Below are positions 51,966 to 61,960 of a stretch of DNA of 64,000 nucleotides, piece after piece. Position 1 is the stretch's first letter; every line of letters begins with the position of its first letter. The position numbers and the translations under genes are program-made. The stretch lies in the NCBI GenBank assembly GCA_022414725.1, contig CM039462.1, forward strand, positions 120,892,750 to 120,956,749, read 5' to 3'. The DNA comes from Microglena sp. YARC. Lineage: Eukaryota; Chlorophyta; Chlorophyceae; Chlamydomonadales; Chlamydomonadaceae. A model generated the notes under the pieces. The model made no database searches, was not told where the DNA came from, and saw only the letters and a list, made by a program, of their open reading frames with translations.

Positions 51966-52052
51966 GTAACGAACTGTACAATGTGTATGTTGTTTGTAAA
52001 AGATTCACTTGTTTGTAACACTTGGGCTTCTTTCTCACTGAAAGTCATCGGA

Positions 52053-52313
52053 GTGCACTGGAACACTTGAGCTTATCACTGAAAGTCATCGGAGTGCACT
52101 GTAACACTTGAGCTTATCACTGTAACACTTGAGCTTATCACTGGAACACTTGGGATTATCACTGGAACACTTGAGCTTATCACTGTAACACTTGAGCTTA
52201 TCACTGTAACACTTGAGCTTATCACTGTAACACTTGAGCTTATCACTTGAACACTTGAGCTTATCAATGTAACACTTGGGATTATCACTGGAACACTTGG
52301 GATTATCACTTTT
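52053..52313 (+). repeat. 21-bp minisatellite, about 12 copies
   Basis: Units of ACTGTAACACTTGAGCTTAT with variants (GGAACACTTGGGATTATC). Non-coding in practice. Two copies occur at 40315. Confidence 0.8.
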
Positions 52314-52331
52314 TTCCGATGTGTCTTCTAA

Positions 52332-52349
52332 AGCAGGCGTCTGCTCGAC
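52332..52349. repeat. Hairpin motif copy
   Basis: AAGCAGGCGTCTGCTCGACA, a variant of the palindrome that starts family D repeats and the 273-bp units. It precedes the second LRAT-like gene by about 50 bases. Confidence 0.55.
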
Positions 52350-52396
52350 ATCAATTATTTACTTTCCATGATAATAAGTGAACAACGCATGTCGAG

Positions 52397-53029
52397 ATGA
52401 ACAGCCTGATGTTGTTGGTGGCCAAGATACTGGGCGTAAAGTCAGAAGGTGCTGATAGTGACGTTTTCGCCCTCATGGAGGGCGCGATGAATGTCATGGG
52501 AATTCACAACTTGCTCCCGCAGTCAGCCCGCCGTGTTGACATAGCTGAAGTTGCCACAGAGCTCCTTTCTGGCGATCAGATCCTCATTCGGACAGCGGGT
52601 AGCAAGCAGAGATTCCATCATGGAATCTTTGTTGGTCCCATTTCAGGAGTGCAGGGGGGTAAAAATCTCGTGGTTGATTGTTGGGGCTCACATGATGCTT
52701 GCAAACAAGAGGCCAAGATCCGGCTGCGTACATTGGGCGAATTCATGGCTGTCCCCGGCTGGCCTGAGCTTGCTGTAATGTGTTGGGATAGCGACACACC
52801 AGAGCTTCGGGAGTTCTCGGCGGCACTGGCGTTGGGGCTGCACAGGGATCTGCAAGATTGCTCTGGCCTCTATCACTTGCTGGGCCGCAACTGTGACCAC
52901 TTTGCGACATGGTGCCGTACGCTCAGGTGGGATTCAGTTAAGTTGTCTCGAATTGCCGCTCAGGTGTACCTGATGACACATGCGATGCCTTTTCATCCAA
53001 CACAAAAAATCAAAGCCTGGTTTGTTTAA
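52397..53029 (+). CDS. LRAT-like (NlpC/P60 superfamily) protein, 210 aa
   Basis: GDQILIRTAGSKQRFHHGIF places the catalytic His at 74-75 and LLGRNCDHFATWCRTLRW the Cys at 166. VVDCWGSHD lies between them. Same architecture and spacing as the gene at 44404-45006, but clearly diverged, so an older duplication or two transfers. Acyltransferase or thiol-hydrolase activity is likely. The N-terminal helix (MNSLMLLVAKILGV) is weakly hydrophobic. Intact; ATG at 52397, no signal peptide predicted by eye. Confidence 0.75.
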   Translation: MNSLMLLVAKILGVKSEGADSDVFALMEGAMNVMGIHNLLPQSARRVDIAEVATELLSGDQILIRTAGSKQRFHHGIFVGPISGVQGGKNLVVDCWGSHDACKQEAKIRLRTLGEFMAVPGWPELAVMCWDSDTPELREFSAALALGLHRDLQDCSGLYHLLGRNCDHFATWCRTLRWDSVKLSRIAAQVYLMTHAMPFHPTQKIKAWFV

Positions 53030-53058
53030 AATATTTTCATTTTGTTTTTGTTGTTGTT

Positions 53059-53130
53059 GGTTCACTACAAATATTTTTTGAGGAGTCTGAGGAAAGTTTG
53101 TAAGGTGTGCCCCACTTTATTTGAAACGCG
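53059..53130. repeat. Family B MITE piece (interior plus right end)
   Basis: GGTTCACTACAAATATTTTT as inside the MITE at 42446, then GTGTGCCCCACTTTATTTGA, a variant of the right terminus. Confidence 0.55.
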
Positions 53131-53262
53131 GATGAGGCAACGAGGACCCCGCGCGCCAAATAGACTACGTTTCGAAAAAAATTGAAACGTTTTCTCCAGC
53201 ACAACAACCAACAACAACTACAACACACGTAATCGCCAAATTCACTCACTGAAATACCCGAA

Positions 53263-53931
53263 ATGTCTGGATCCACAACAACCACCTCTAACGCCCGCTG
53301 CACTTGCGCCGGGACCAAGCAGGACGGTTTCCCATGTTCCCGGCCCGTAAACGGCGTTAAATACTGCCACAACCACGTCAAGCAGGACCCCTCCTTCAAG
53401 GAGGAGTCCAATGCGTCTGAAGAGCCGATGACTACTACAGTCGAAGACTACGATCCGCTCCTGCGCGAGCTCGAGAACTGTCGGATCAAGAATCAGACAC
53501 TTATCAAGCATAACGATGAGCTGAAGCTCATCTCCGAGACTACCATGCATGAGAATATCCTGCTGAAGAGTCAGCTAGTTCCAGAGTTGTCCCCGTACCA
53601 CTTTGGACACGACCTGCTCACCAGCCTCAATCTGCCATTCTGCAATACGAAGTGCTGCATCGTCATGCTCGATTCGTCCGGAGCTAGACAGTGCAAAAAC
53701 AATCGCCAGGCCACTGGCCTGCTGTGCACCACGCACGCGTCATCACCAAAGCATGTAGCAGAAAAGGTCAACAAGGCCTACGCTACACGCTGTTTCGAGA
53801 GACACGCGAAGGTCATCAGCGCATCTCAGACACAGTCTGATTGCGTAACCGCGTACACATCTGCGTGCGATGACAACAAGTACAACTACTCTGCGGCTGC
53901 TGCTCCGGCGCCGTCGTCGTTCTCATCATAG
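53263..53931 (+). CDS. Cys/His two-finger protein with coiled coil, 222 aa
   Basis: Two similar Cys/His modules: CTCAGTKQDGFPCSRPVNGV then KYCHNH (residues about 12-39) and CCIVMLDSSGARQCKNN then LLCTTH (about 130-163). The pattern C-x-G-x-x-x-G-x-x-C-x(7)-G-x-x-x-C-x-x-H is a small zinc-binding or disulfide fold seen in many giant-virus and protist proteins. Between them lies a coiled coil (residues about 65-105). The C-terminus is Ala/Ser-rich. Intact frame. Role unknown; nucleic-acid or protein binding is likely. Confidence 0.65.
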   Translation: MSGSTTTTSNARCTCAGTKQDGFPCSRPVNGVKYCHNHVKQDPSFKEESNASEEPMTTTVEDYDPLLRELENCRIKNQTLIKHNDELKLISETTMHENILLKSQLVPELSPYHFGHDLLTSLNLPFCNTKCCIVMLDSSGARQCKNNRQATGLLCTTHASSPKHVAEKVNKAYATRCFERHAKVISASQTQSDCVTAYTSACDDNKYNYSAAAAPAPSSFSS

Positions 53932-54344
53932 TTCGTTCGTTCGTTCGTGCATACATACATACATACATGCATGCACAAGCGAACCAATACTTTTTTTTCT
54001 GCTTAACAAACCTGTGTTTTTTTGGGATGGTGGAGCGCGCCTCTTAAAAATCACGCTGCTTGGGAGTCCCGCATCATTATTTCTTTCTTGGACACGCATC
54101 ATTGATCGTGAACAAAACTATTTATTTCCAAATTGGAGAATGCCATTTGACTTCCGTTTTGACTTACATGGGAAACATGGGATGGAGAGGAATTGTGATT
54201 CCTTGGTGCTGATGTCTCAAGCTAGCGAGTCATTCCGGATGCTCTAAATCCTGATTAGAAATTTAAAAAAAACGGCCGGGAGGATCGTTACTGTTGGATG
54301 TAAACTTTTATAGTTTTAATGCGCAACACTGACATGACTACGTT
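53932..54344. other. Intergenic with microsatellite and family C MITE part
   Basis: 53930-53975 is a GTTC/CATA tetranucleotide tract. 54165-54290 matches the family C core and a shortened right terminus (AAAACGGCCGGGAGG). No gene. Confidence 0.6.
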
Positions 54345-54608
54345 ATGCCGTGCAGAATGACAGCCAAGGGGTGCTTCTCGTACAAGAATGCCACCGTCAA
54401 CGGCTTCAACATCACCAATCAGCTCCAGGTCCGAGTGGAGGCGATCGACATCAACGTTGCGAAAATCTATACCACAGATGAGAACGGCAACCCGATGCCG
54501 ATGCCTGTCAACGTCTCATTCCGCACCGGAGTCGACATCATGTGGCTCCACAACCAGAAGAAGCAGGCCTTCTCTGCTAGCAACGGCATCACGGCTTTCT
54601 CACTGTAA
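54345..54608 (+). CDS. Small beta-rich hypothetical protein, 87 aa
   Basis: Starts MPCRMTAKGCFSYKNATVNG; alternating hydrophobic residues suggest a beta sandwich (LQVRVEAIDINVAKIYTTDE). No known family. Stop at 54606-54608, followed by a 33-bp sequence repeated twice (GTAAAGCGTGGTGTATCCAG). Confidence 0.45.
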   Translation: MPCRMTAKGCFSYKNATVNGFNITNQLQVRVEAIDINVAKIYTTDENGNPMPMPVNVSFRTGVDIMWLHNQKKQAFSASNGITAFSL

Positions 54609-54810
54609 AGCGTGGTGTATCCAGTGCCATGCAGCCGTAAAGCGTGGTGTATCCAGTGCCATGCAGACGTAAAATAACCTCGCATCAGGCGGCAGCACAT
54701 GTGCCGCTATGGCCCTCCCTCTCACGCACGCACTCTAAATGCCCACCAAACACTCACTCTCACTCACTCTCACTCATTCTCACGCACGCACGCACGCACA
54801 CAAACGGCGG
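54600..54810. repeat. 33-bp duplication and CACT/CACG microsatellites
   Basis: Two tandem copies of GTAAAGCGTGGTGTATCCAG plus 13 bases at 54605-54670, then CACTCTCACT and CACGCACG runs to about 54805. Confidence 0.6.
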
Positions 54811-54838
54811 TTTCGCATCCTCCTCGGTGTCCATCCTG

Positions 54839-54981
54839 AGTAGAACGACTGATGTTCGTAAACACAGAAGTTTTTAACACACCCAAGTCAGCGACCATTA
54901 TTAACGCCAATTTTCTAACGGCGATGTCGTACATTTATTTCCATCTGATATATGTTTCATTTTACTGTTCCGCAGACTGTA
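54839..54981 (-). mobile_element. Family A element end fragment, 143 bp
   Basis: Reverse-complement match to the first 147 bases of the element at 29004, including GTAGAACGACTGATGTTCGT, AACACAGAAGTTTTTAACAC and the terminus CTGTTCCGCAGACTGTA. No coding sequence. Confidence 0.8.
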
Positions 54982-55090
54982 GGCACCGCGTGTCAGCTTC
55001 CATGTATTGTTTTTTTCTGATTACCGATTACAGATTCATTTGTATTCGAGTAAAAAATATGTGCATTGAAAGTACAAACCCCTATATAAA

Positions 55091-57661
55091 ATGCTATTGT
55101 CTGAAATCTATGCGAAATCACAGTCGACATCAAACATTATATATAGCGATGATGCACCCATTAAAGGAGTGCGATTGCGACCAGGTGTTAAAGAAGCACC
55201 ATCGATGTCATTTAAACAAGATACAGACACAGGAATGTTCAATGCATCAAGTAATGTCATAGGATTTGCTTCAGGAGCATATACTACGCTCATTGCATCA
55301 TCTTCCAATTTACAAGCCAATACGCAAATCACAACATCTTCAAATATCGTGCCTCTCAACGACAATGTATCACAATTAGGAACAGTAACAAAGAAGTTCG
55401 CAAAACTGTATGCAACAGATATCTATGGAACATCTGCTACATTTAACACACTCGGAGGAACGGCCATCTCAAGTATCGTCACTTCCACAAGTACAAATGT
55501 CGCAGCCAGTTCTGCAGCGGTCAAATCAACATACGATATTGCCGTCTCAGCTACCAATCAGACGTACGGCATCGGCGATCTCGATAGTAATGGTGATCTC
55601 CTTCTCAGGGGCAACTTGCGCATCTCCGAAAATGCCAATATATACAAAGGTACAGAGGTATTCAGTAGCGGGGGCGGTGGTGTTGTCGGACAGACGGACA
55701 TGCGATCTTTGCCAACGAATTCTAAAATAAGTGATTTCACCATTCTGATATCACCGACAGGTAGCATTATCACATGTGGACAGAACAACAACGGCCAACT
55801 AGGAAATAACACGAGTTCAACAGGTGCGACGACAATATTACAAACCATATCGAGTAATGGATCTCTGAATGGTAAAACGATCGTGGCCATTTCGGGCGGC
55901 ATCAGTCACACGCTTGCCCTGGACTCGACGGGACGCGTGCACTCATGGGGAACCAACCAATTCGGCCAGCTCGGAAATAATACTACCACTCAATCAAATG
56001 TTCCGATAGATGTCTCGAGTTTCGGATCTATTGTCGGTAAAACGATCGTGTCCATTTCTGGAGGCGAAATTCACACGCTTGCCCTTGACTCGACGGGACG
56101 CGTGCACTCATGGGGAACCAACCAATTCGGCCAGCTCGGAGATAATAATATTGCTAGTTCATATGCCCCGAACGATATCTCGAGTAATGGATCTCTGAAT
56201 GGTAAAACGATCGTGGCCATTGCGTGCGGCAACCGACACACACTTGCCCTTGACTCTACGGGACGCGTGCACGCATGGGGAAACAACCACTTCGGCCAGA
56301 TCGGATTTAATAGTACCACTCAACCAACTCATCCGGTCGATGTCTCGAGCTATGGATCTATTGTCGGTAAAACGATCGTGGCCATTGCGTGCGGCGACGG
56401 TTTCACGCTTGCCATCGACTCTACGGGACGCGTGCACGCATGGGGACTCAACACCAGTGGCCAACTCGGAAATAATACTTACACTCGTTCAGTAGTTCCG
56501 ATCGATGTATCGAGCTTCGGATCTCTTGGCGGTAAAACGATCATGGCCATTGCGTGCGGTCAATCTCACACACTTGCCATTGACTCGACGGGACGCGTGC
56601 ACTCATGGGGATACAACGGTCACGGCCAGCTAGGAAATAATTACAGTACTTCAAATGTTCCGCTAGATGTATCGAGTTTCGGATCTCTGAATGGTCAAAC
56701 GATCGTGGCCATTGCGGGCGGCAAAAATCACACGCTTGCCCTTGACTCTACGGGGCGTGTGCACTCATGGGGAATAAACCAATTCGGCCAGCTCGGAAAT
56801 AATACTACCAACCAATCACAAGTCGCTGGTTTAGCGTTCACAACCGTCTTTACGGCGGTCTCAAACTTCGTGAACTTCACAGGCCAACATCGTTGCTTCG
56901 TGGACGCGCTCGCTCCATCACGTCTGCGCGATCACGAAGGGCTTGTGGTCGTCACCGACAAAAACGCATACGCATCCGGTCTGTTAAGAGGACGACAACG
57001 CGCCATGACAATCAACCAAGCCCTACCTATCGTCTCTCTTTCCAAGGTCCCAAAAGATCCCCGTGCATTCGGTGTGATCTCTCTCACCCAGGACCATCCC
57101 CCAGGTCCATCTGCATCCCTCTCAAGAACAGAGCTCCTAAAGATCGCAGAACAAGGTGATGTACGTGTCCAAATCAATTCGATCGGCGAAGGATGCATCT
57201 GGGTATGTGACGAGACCGGATCAAATATCCATGCAGGTGATTACGTCACCACCAGTAGTTTGTCCGGTTACTCGTCTCTCCAAGTATTAGATGATGATGG
57301 AGATGTACCGGATGGTACATTACGAAACTATACGGTCGCAAAACTCACGATGGATTGTGATTTCTCACAGCCTCTGGTAGATGTTGAAGAAGTACAACAA
57401 GATGAATATGGGAATGTCGTTTTCGATGCAGACGGATCTCTCGTGTACACGATTGTGACCACGACACACGGTCCTTCTGTTGTGGACCCAGATACCGGAG
57501 AGATACGTGCTGGGGAACCACTCGAAACACCTATTCCAGTGACCGAACCTTCCTACGAAATGCGCTGGATGACAACCGAAATCGATGCATCCTCAGGTGT
57601 ATCGATCACGACTATTATTTCAAAAGAAGATTACGAGAAACGAAGTCAGATGGACAATTAG
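55091..57661 (+). CDS. RCC1-repeat virion fibre protein, 856 aa
   Basis: Three parts. Residues 1 to about 200 are fibre-like, with the marker DTDTGMFNASSNVIGFASGA and NIVPLNDNVSQLGTVTKKFA. Residues about 213-580 are six to seven RCC1 repeats (LALDSTGRVHSWGTNQFGQL), a seven-bladed propeller used for protein contact. Residues about 585-760 hold a module found next to fibres in algal giant viruses (NFTGQHRCFVDAL, GEGCIWVCDETGSN, YTVAKLTMDCDFS). The tail is acidic. It is likely an adhesin or surface fibre. The frame is intact despite repeats of about 165 bp. An upstream TATATAAA lies six bases before the ATG. A family A fragment ends 110 bases upstream. Confidence 0.8.
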   Translation: MLLSEIYAKSQSTSNIIYSDDAPIKGVRLRPGVKEAPSMSFKQDTDTGMFNASSNVIGFASGAYTTLIASSSNLQANTQITTSSNIVPLNDNVSQLGTVTKKFAKLYATDIYGTSATFNTLGGTAISSIVTSTSTNVAASSAAVKSTYDIAVSATNQTYGIGDLDSNGDLLLRGNLRISENANIYKGTEVFSSGGGGVVGQTDMRSLPTNSKISDFTILISPTGSIITCGQNNNGQLGNNTSSTGATTILQTISSNGSLNGKTIVAISGGISHTLALDSTGRVHSWGTNQFGQLGNNTTTQSNVPIDVSSFGSIVGKTIVSISGGEIHTLALDSTGRVHSWGTNQFGQLGDNNIASSYAPNDISSNGSLNGKTIVAIACGNRHTLALDSTGRVHAWGNNHFGQIGFNSTTQPTHPVDVSSYGSIVGKTIVAIACGDGFTLAIDSTGRVHAWGLNTSGQLGNNTYTRSVVPIDVSSFGSLGGKTIMAIACGQSHTLAIDSTGRVHSWGYNGHGQLGNNYSTSNVPLDVSSFGSLNGQTIVAIAGGKNHTLALDSTGRVHSWGINQFGQLGNNTTNQSQVAGLAFTTVFTAVSNFVNFTGQHRCFVDALAPSRLRDHEGLVVVTDKNAYASGLLRGRQRAMTINQALPIVSLSKVPKDPRAFGVISLTQDHPPGPSASLSRTELLKIAEQGDVRVQINSIGEGCIWVCDETGSNIHAGDYVTTSSLSGYSSLQVLDDDGDVPDGTLRNYTVAKLTMDCDFSQPLVDVEEVQQDEYGNVVFDADGSLVYTIVTTTHGPSVVDPDTGEIRAGEPLETPIPVTEPSYEMRWMTTEIDASSGVSITTIISKEDYEKRSQMDN

Positions 57662-57866
57662 TCGGTTTGTCACGTGCATCTTTCGTTGGATGCACTTATC
57701 ATTGCGGATAAGTGTACGACAACGTTGTTATATTATTGTCAAGAACAACAAAATCTCCCCAGCAATAAGAACTGAATAAATAAATGATTTATTTTAAAAT
57801 AATACCCGTGAAAAAAGTGTGTGTGTATGATAATAATAACGAACAACTGCTGATTTGTTCGTCATG
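57662..57866. other. Short intergenic, AT-rich
   Basis: A hairpin-like CATCTTTCGTTGGATGCAC and TTATCATTGCGGATAAGTG follow the RCC1 gene; they may act as a transcript end. The rest is AT-rich promoter-like sequence. Confidence 0.35.
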
Positions 57867-60800
57867 CTTGATCCTCCTAGTTCGCAGTAACACCGAGCTG
57901 CGCGGACATGTCACGGTACCCGCCTCGATTACATCCATCGGTCGATTCTCTTCTTATGGTCCTTCAGTCTTTCACGCCGGAGCAGCGTTCTCAAATGCAC
58001 CAACTACATTCGGTGCCAACATCGCATGCAGTTCGATCATCGATGCAAGAGGAGGAATAGCTGTATCAGGATTCCTATCGAATGTTGCTCTGACACTTAC
58101 TGATTCTGGAGGAGGAATGGCATTGTTATCAGCTCCACTCCATTCCACACAAGATGTGCATCTGCAAAAAGAGCTAAAAGTCCATGGCAATGCGACCTTC
58201 GATACACACGTCTCCGTTAACGGCACGCTATACGCGAAAAACTTACATCCGTCTTTCAACACATTCTAAGCTAGCAACATCTTGATTTCACCAGGTGGAA
58301 TTATTCAGTTCGGAGAAGGAGGCTCTTCGACCATCTCCTTTTCCAACGCTCCGGACACGGGTCTGTTTAATCCAGTGGCTAGAACACTAGGTGTGGTCGC
58401 AGGAGGGACGGAGATGGTGCGTGTGTCAGACACAACCGTATCATTGTTGGGGGATCTCGTGGTGTCCTCGAACATAGTCCCGATGACGAACGCGACGCAG
58501 TACCTCGGGACATCGACCATGCACTTCAAAGAGGCGTGGATCGAAGAGCTCCACATCTCGTCGAACACTCTCTACATCGGGGACACGCCCGTGCTTTGCG
58601 CTGATAATGATGCCGTGTCCATCCGCGCTGACCCTGGGCAAGGCATCACGCTAACGACCACCGGCGATGGGGAGACATCCCTGGTGTCCGCCAAGGGAGT
58701 CAATGTAGTGTCGGAAGGGGGTGTCACGATGCGTGTATCAGGACCTCTAGGGAGAGTTAACATCCAGTCTAGCGGAGCAGGTGGAACCGTGAAGTTGGGA
58801 GCGGAAAAGGAAATTGTGATGACAGCACCTCTTACGACGATATCAAGTAACATGATCGTAAAAGGTGACCTGACTGTAGAAGGCACACAATTAACGGTGA
58901 ACACGCAGACGGTGACGATTGAGGACAATATAATTGTACTTAACTCGGGTGAGATAGGATCAGGTGTCTCAAAGGGTGAGGCAGGATTTTCTATAGATAG
59001 GGGAGATGCTCCCGAATATCAGCTTCTTTTTAGGGAGTCGGACAACGCGTTCGTAATAGGTCCGCTAGGCTCCCTCACACCCATAGCGACCGAGACATTT
59101 GCACGAAACGCAAACAATATATCCAGTGGAACATTAGCGGTTGCTAGAGGAGGAACGGGACTCTCCACCAGTACCGGAACAGGTAGTGTTGTTTTGAGTA
59201 GTTCTCCAACGTTTACGGGAACAGCTAACTTTGCATCTCTAACAACTTCTGGGCCTTCGACGATAAATGGTAACATGACCTTCGGAACCGGAGTCAATCT
59301 ATTTGTAAACCCTAACGATTCCGTGACTGCTCCAGGGTACTCTTGGGATACTGATACAAATACCGGAATGTATCGTGTTGCGGCAGATACAATAGGGTTT
59401 GCTGTAGGCGGGGTCAATAAAGCTACTATAAACAGCACGGGGATAGTGTGTAGCGGAGCTAATATAACCAGTTTAAGTGCTACCAACATATCCAGTGGAA
59501 TATTAGCGATTGCTAATGGAGGCACGGGAGTCAGTACTGGCTTAGGTGGTGCCCTGAACGCAAACAATATATCCAGTGGAACATTAGCGGTTGATAGAGG
59601 AGGAACAGGAGGCTCCACAAGTACCGGAACAGGTAGCGTTGTTTTGAGTAGTTCTCCAACGTTTACGGGAACAGCTAACTGTGCATCTCTAACAACTTCT
59701 GGGCCTTTGACGATAAATGGTAACATGACCTTCGGAACCGGAGTCAATCTATTTGTAAACCCTAACGATTCCGTGACTGCTCCAGGGTACTCTTGGGATA
59801 CTGATACAAATACCGGAATGTATCGTGTTGCGGCAGATACAATAGGGTTTGCTGTAGGCGGGGTCAATAAAGCTACTATAAACAGCACGGGGATAGTGTG
59901 TAGCGGAGCTAATATAACCAGTTTAAGTGCTACCAACATATCCAGTGGAATATTAGCGATTGCTAATGGAGGCACGGGAGTCAGTACTGGCTTAGGTGGT
60001 GCCCTGAACGCAAACAATATATCCAGTGGAACATTAGCGGTTGATAGAGGAGGAACAGGAGGCTCCACAAGTACCGGAACAGGTAGCGTTGTTTTGAGTA
60101 GTTCTCCAACGTTTACGGGAACAGCTAACTTTGCATCTCTAACAACTTCTGGGCCTTCGACGATAAATGGTAACATGACCTTCGGAACCGGAGTCAATCT
60201 ATTTGTAAACCCTAACGATTCCGTGACTGCTCCAGGGTACTCTTGGGATACTGATACAAATACCGGAATGTATCGTGTTGCGGCAGATACAATAGGGTTT
60301 GCTGTAGGCGGGGTCAATAAAGCTACTATAAACAGCACGGGGATAGTGTGTAGCGGAGCTAATATAACCAGTTTAAGTGCTACCAACATATCCAGTGGAA
60401 TATTAGCGATTGCTAATGGAGGCACGGGAGTCAGTACTGGCTTAGGTGGTGCCCTGAACGCAAACAATATATCCAGTGGAACATTAGCGGTTGATAGAGG
60501 AGGAACAGGAGGCTCCACAAGTACCGGAACCGGGAGCAACGTGTTGAGCGACAACGCAACTATGAGCAACTTGACGACCATAGGAGGCATGATCAGTGGT
60601 AACGGTGTCGGACTTACCGCATTGAACGCAAACAACATATCCAGTGGAACATTAGCAGTTGATAGAGGAGGAACGGGGGTATCCGTCAGTACCGGAACAG
60701 GTAGTGTTGTTTTGAGTGTTTCTCCAACGTTTACTGGAACAATTAACTTTGCATCTCTAACAACTTCCAATTTGGATGTGGGTGGTCTTACGACACTGAA

Positions 60801-61208
60801 TGGGAAGTGTATGTGTCTTGATACATTGACTGTGGGTGTTGGTGTTGGAGATGATACTGTTTACCCACTACATATAAAGACAAGTGTGGATAACGTATCC
60901 CTGTTCAGTGTGGGCGATGTGGTCATGTACTCCGACATTCGCACCAAGTCGGATGTGCTCCCGATTCCGGATGCATTGGACGTGTGGGACGCCTTCGAGG
61001 GTATACGTTCATAAAGAATGGTGGTGACGAGACACGTCGTCGTAGTTGTGGTCTCATTGCACAGGAACTATTGGATGTCTTGCCTGAAGCTGTGCATGCA
61101 CATCCGGAATCTGGAATGCTGACTGTCGCTTACGGGAATGTAGTGTCTTTACTTGTGAATGCGATAAATGAACTTAAGGCACAAGTCGATACTTTATCGG
61201 GCACTTAA
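57867..61208 (+). pseudogene. Long tail-fibre protein with S74 intramolecular chaperone, interrupted
   Basis: The likely start is the ATG at 57867, with a frame change near 57890. Then the frame is open to TAA at 58267-58269, and continues in the same frame from 58270 to 61012. Marker segments: NAPDTGLFNPVARTLGVVAG, NIVPMTNATQYLGTSTMHFK, TVTIEDNIIVLNSGEIGSG, and three 150-residue repeats containing SGTLAVDRGGTG and DTDTNTGMYRVAADTIGF. A one-base change near 60987 separates the C-terminal S74 domain (RLRGYTFIKNGGDE, CGLIAQELLDVLPEAV), ending at 61208. S74 domains fold fibre trimers and then cut themselves off. One nonsense codon and two frameshifts: either a pseudogene or read errors. Confidence 0.75.
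59108..60500 (+). repeat. 450-bp in-gene tandem repeat, three copies
   Basis: Copies begin at about 59108, 59558 and 60008, with the start of a fourth at 60458. They differ at only a few bases, so they are recent or kept alike by gene conversion. All encode the fibre repeat in frame. Confidence 0.9.
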
Positions 61209-61265
61209 TGCTTGGAGTGGGTGCATGAATCCCCCTAATTTTCGCATTGCAAGTTCAATGATCAG
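61170..61265 (+). repeat. Duplicated fibre-gene end, copy 1
   Basis: GAACTTAAGGCACAAGTCGA to CATTGCAAGTTCAATGATCA, covering the last codons of the S74 domain (ELKAQVDTLSGT), its stop and 57 bases of flank. Copy 2 is at 61839-61930. Confidence 0.8.
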
Positions 61266-61338
61266 ACACATATTCGTTTTCTTCTCTGTCAAAGCACGTT
61301 CAAAATGGTATAAGGAAAAACGCATATTTTTTTGTAAA

Positions 61339-61698
61339 ATGTCTGAAGAAGCTACACATCCACATAAAAAAATCATAGACAGGTTTTCCATATTAACAAG
61401 AGAGATGCGACAAGAGGCGACATGTGGCAAGAGAGATGCGGAGATCTTTATCTTTGAGGTTTTTAGAATGGTGGTCTTGCTAAACGACATCGATGTTCTG
61501 AATGCGATATGGACTCATTTCCCTACTTCTGTGTGGTCTTGTGCTTCTGGACATGTGGTTCAAGATCTGTATGAAGAAGAGATGATAGGTACATTAAATG
61601 AATTTGCCTTGAAAAGACGGTTTATCATGGGAGGGAAGTGGCAGTACCAAACATTATCACAAACAGATCCACGACTAAACGTGACCTTCGACGATTAA
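61339..61698 (+). CDS. Hypothetical protein, 119 aa
   Basis: Starts MSEEATHPHKKIIDRFSILT; all-helical, with a cluster of hydrophobics (IFIFEVFRMVVLLNDIDVL). It sits 130 bases after the fibre gene on the same strand. The ATG at 61339 is preferred to earlier Met residues, which lie in the duplicated segment. Not recognised. Confidence 0.5.
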   Translation: MSEEATHPHKKIIDRFSILTREMRQEATCGKRDAEIFIFEVFRMVVLLNDIDVLNAIWTHFPTSVWSCASGHVVQDLYEEEMIGTLNEFALKRRFIMGGKWQYQTLSQTDPRLNVTFDD

Positions 61699-61838
61699 TG
61701 CGTCGATTTTTAATGATGAATGGTTGTCGGAACCAAGCTCAAGAAAACTCAATGCACGTGTTTCTTGATGACAAGTACCGCACTGTGCGGTCGCTTGAGC
61801 GCACAATGATCGTGCTACCACAGATGCGGGGCTTCCAC

Positions 61839-61930
61839 GAACTTAAGGCACAAGTCGATACTTTATCGTGCACTTAATGCTGGAGTGGGCGCATGAATCC
61901 CCCGAATTATGATATGGCAAGTTCAATGAA
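61839..61930 (+). repeat. Duplicated fibre-gene end, copy 2
   Basis: Same segment as 61170-61265 with a few changes (TLSCT instead of TLSGT). It ends a short open stretch starting near 61638 that is probably not a gene by itself; the piece may be what remains of a second fibre gene. Confidence 0.75.
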
Positions 61931-61960
61931 CAACTATGCAATCGGAACCTCCCTGACGAA

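Noticed and set aside
59019..60770. 583-codon leftward frame
   Set aside because: Lies opposite the fibre repeats and repeats with the same 450-bp period; a mirror of the coding strand, rich in Pro/Val/Leu as expected from it.
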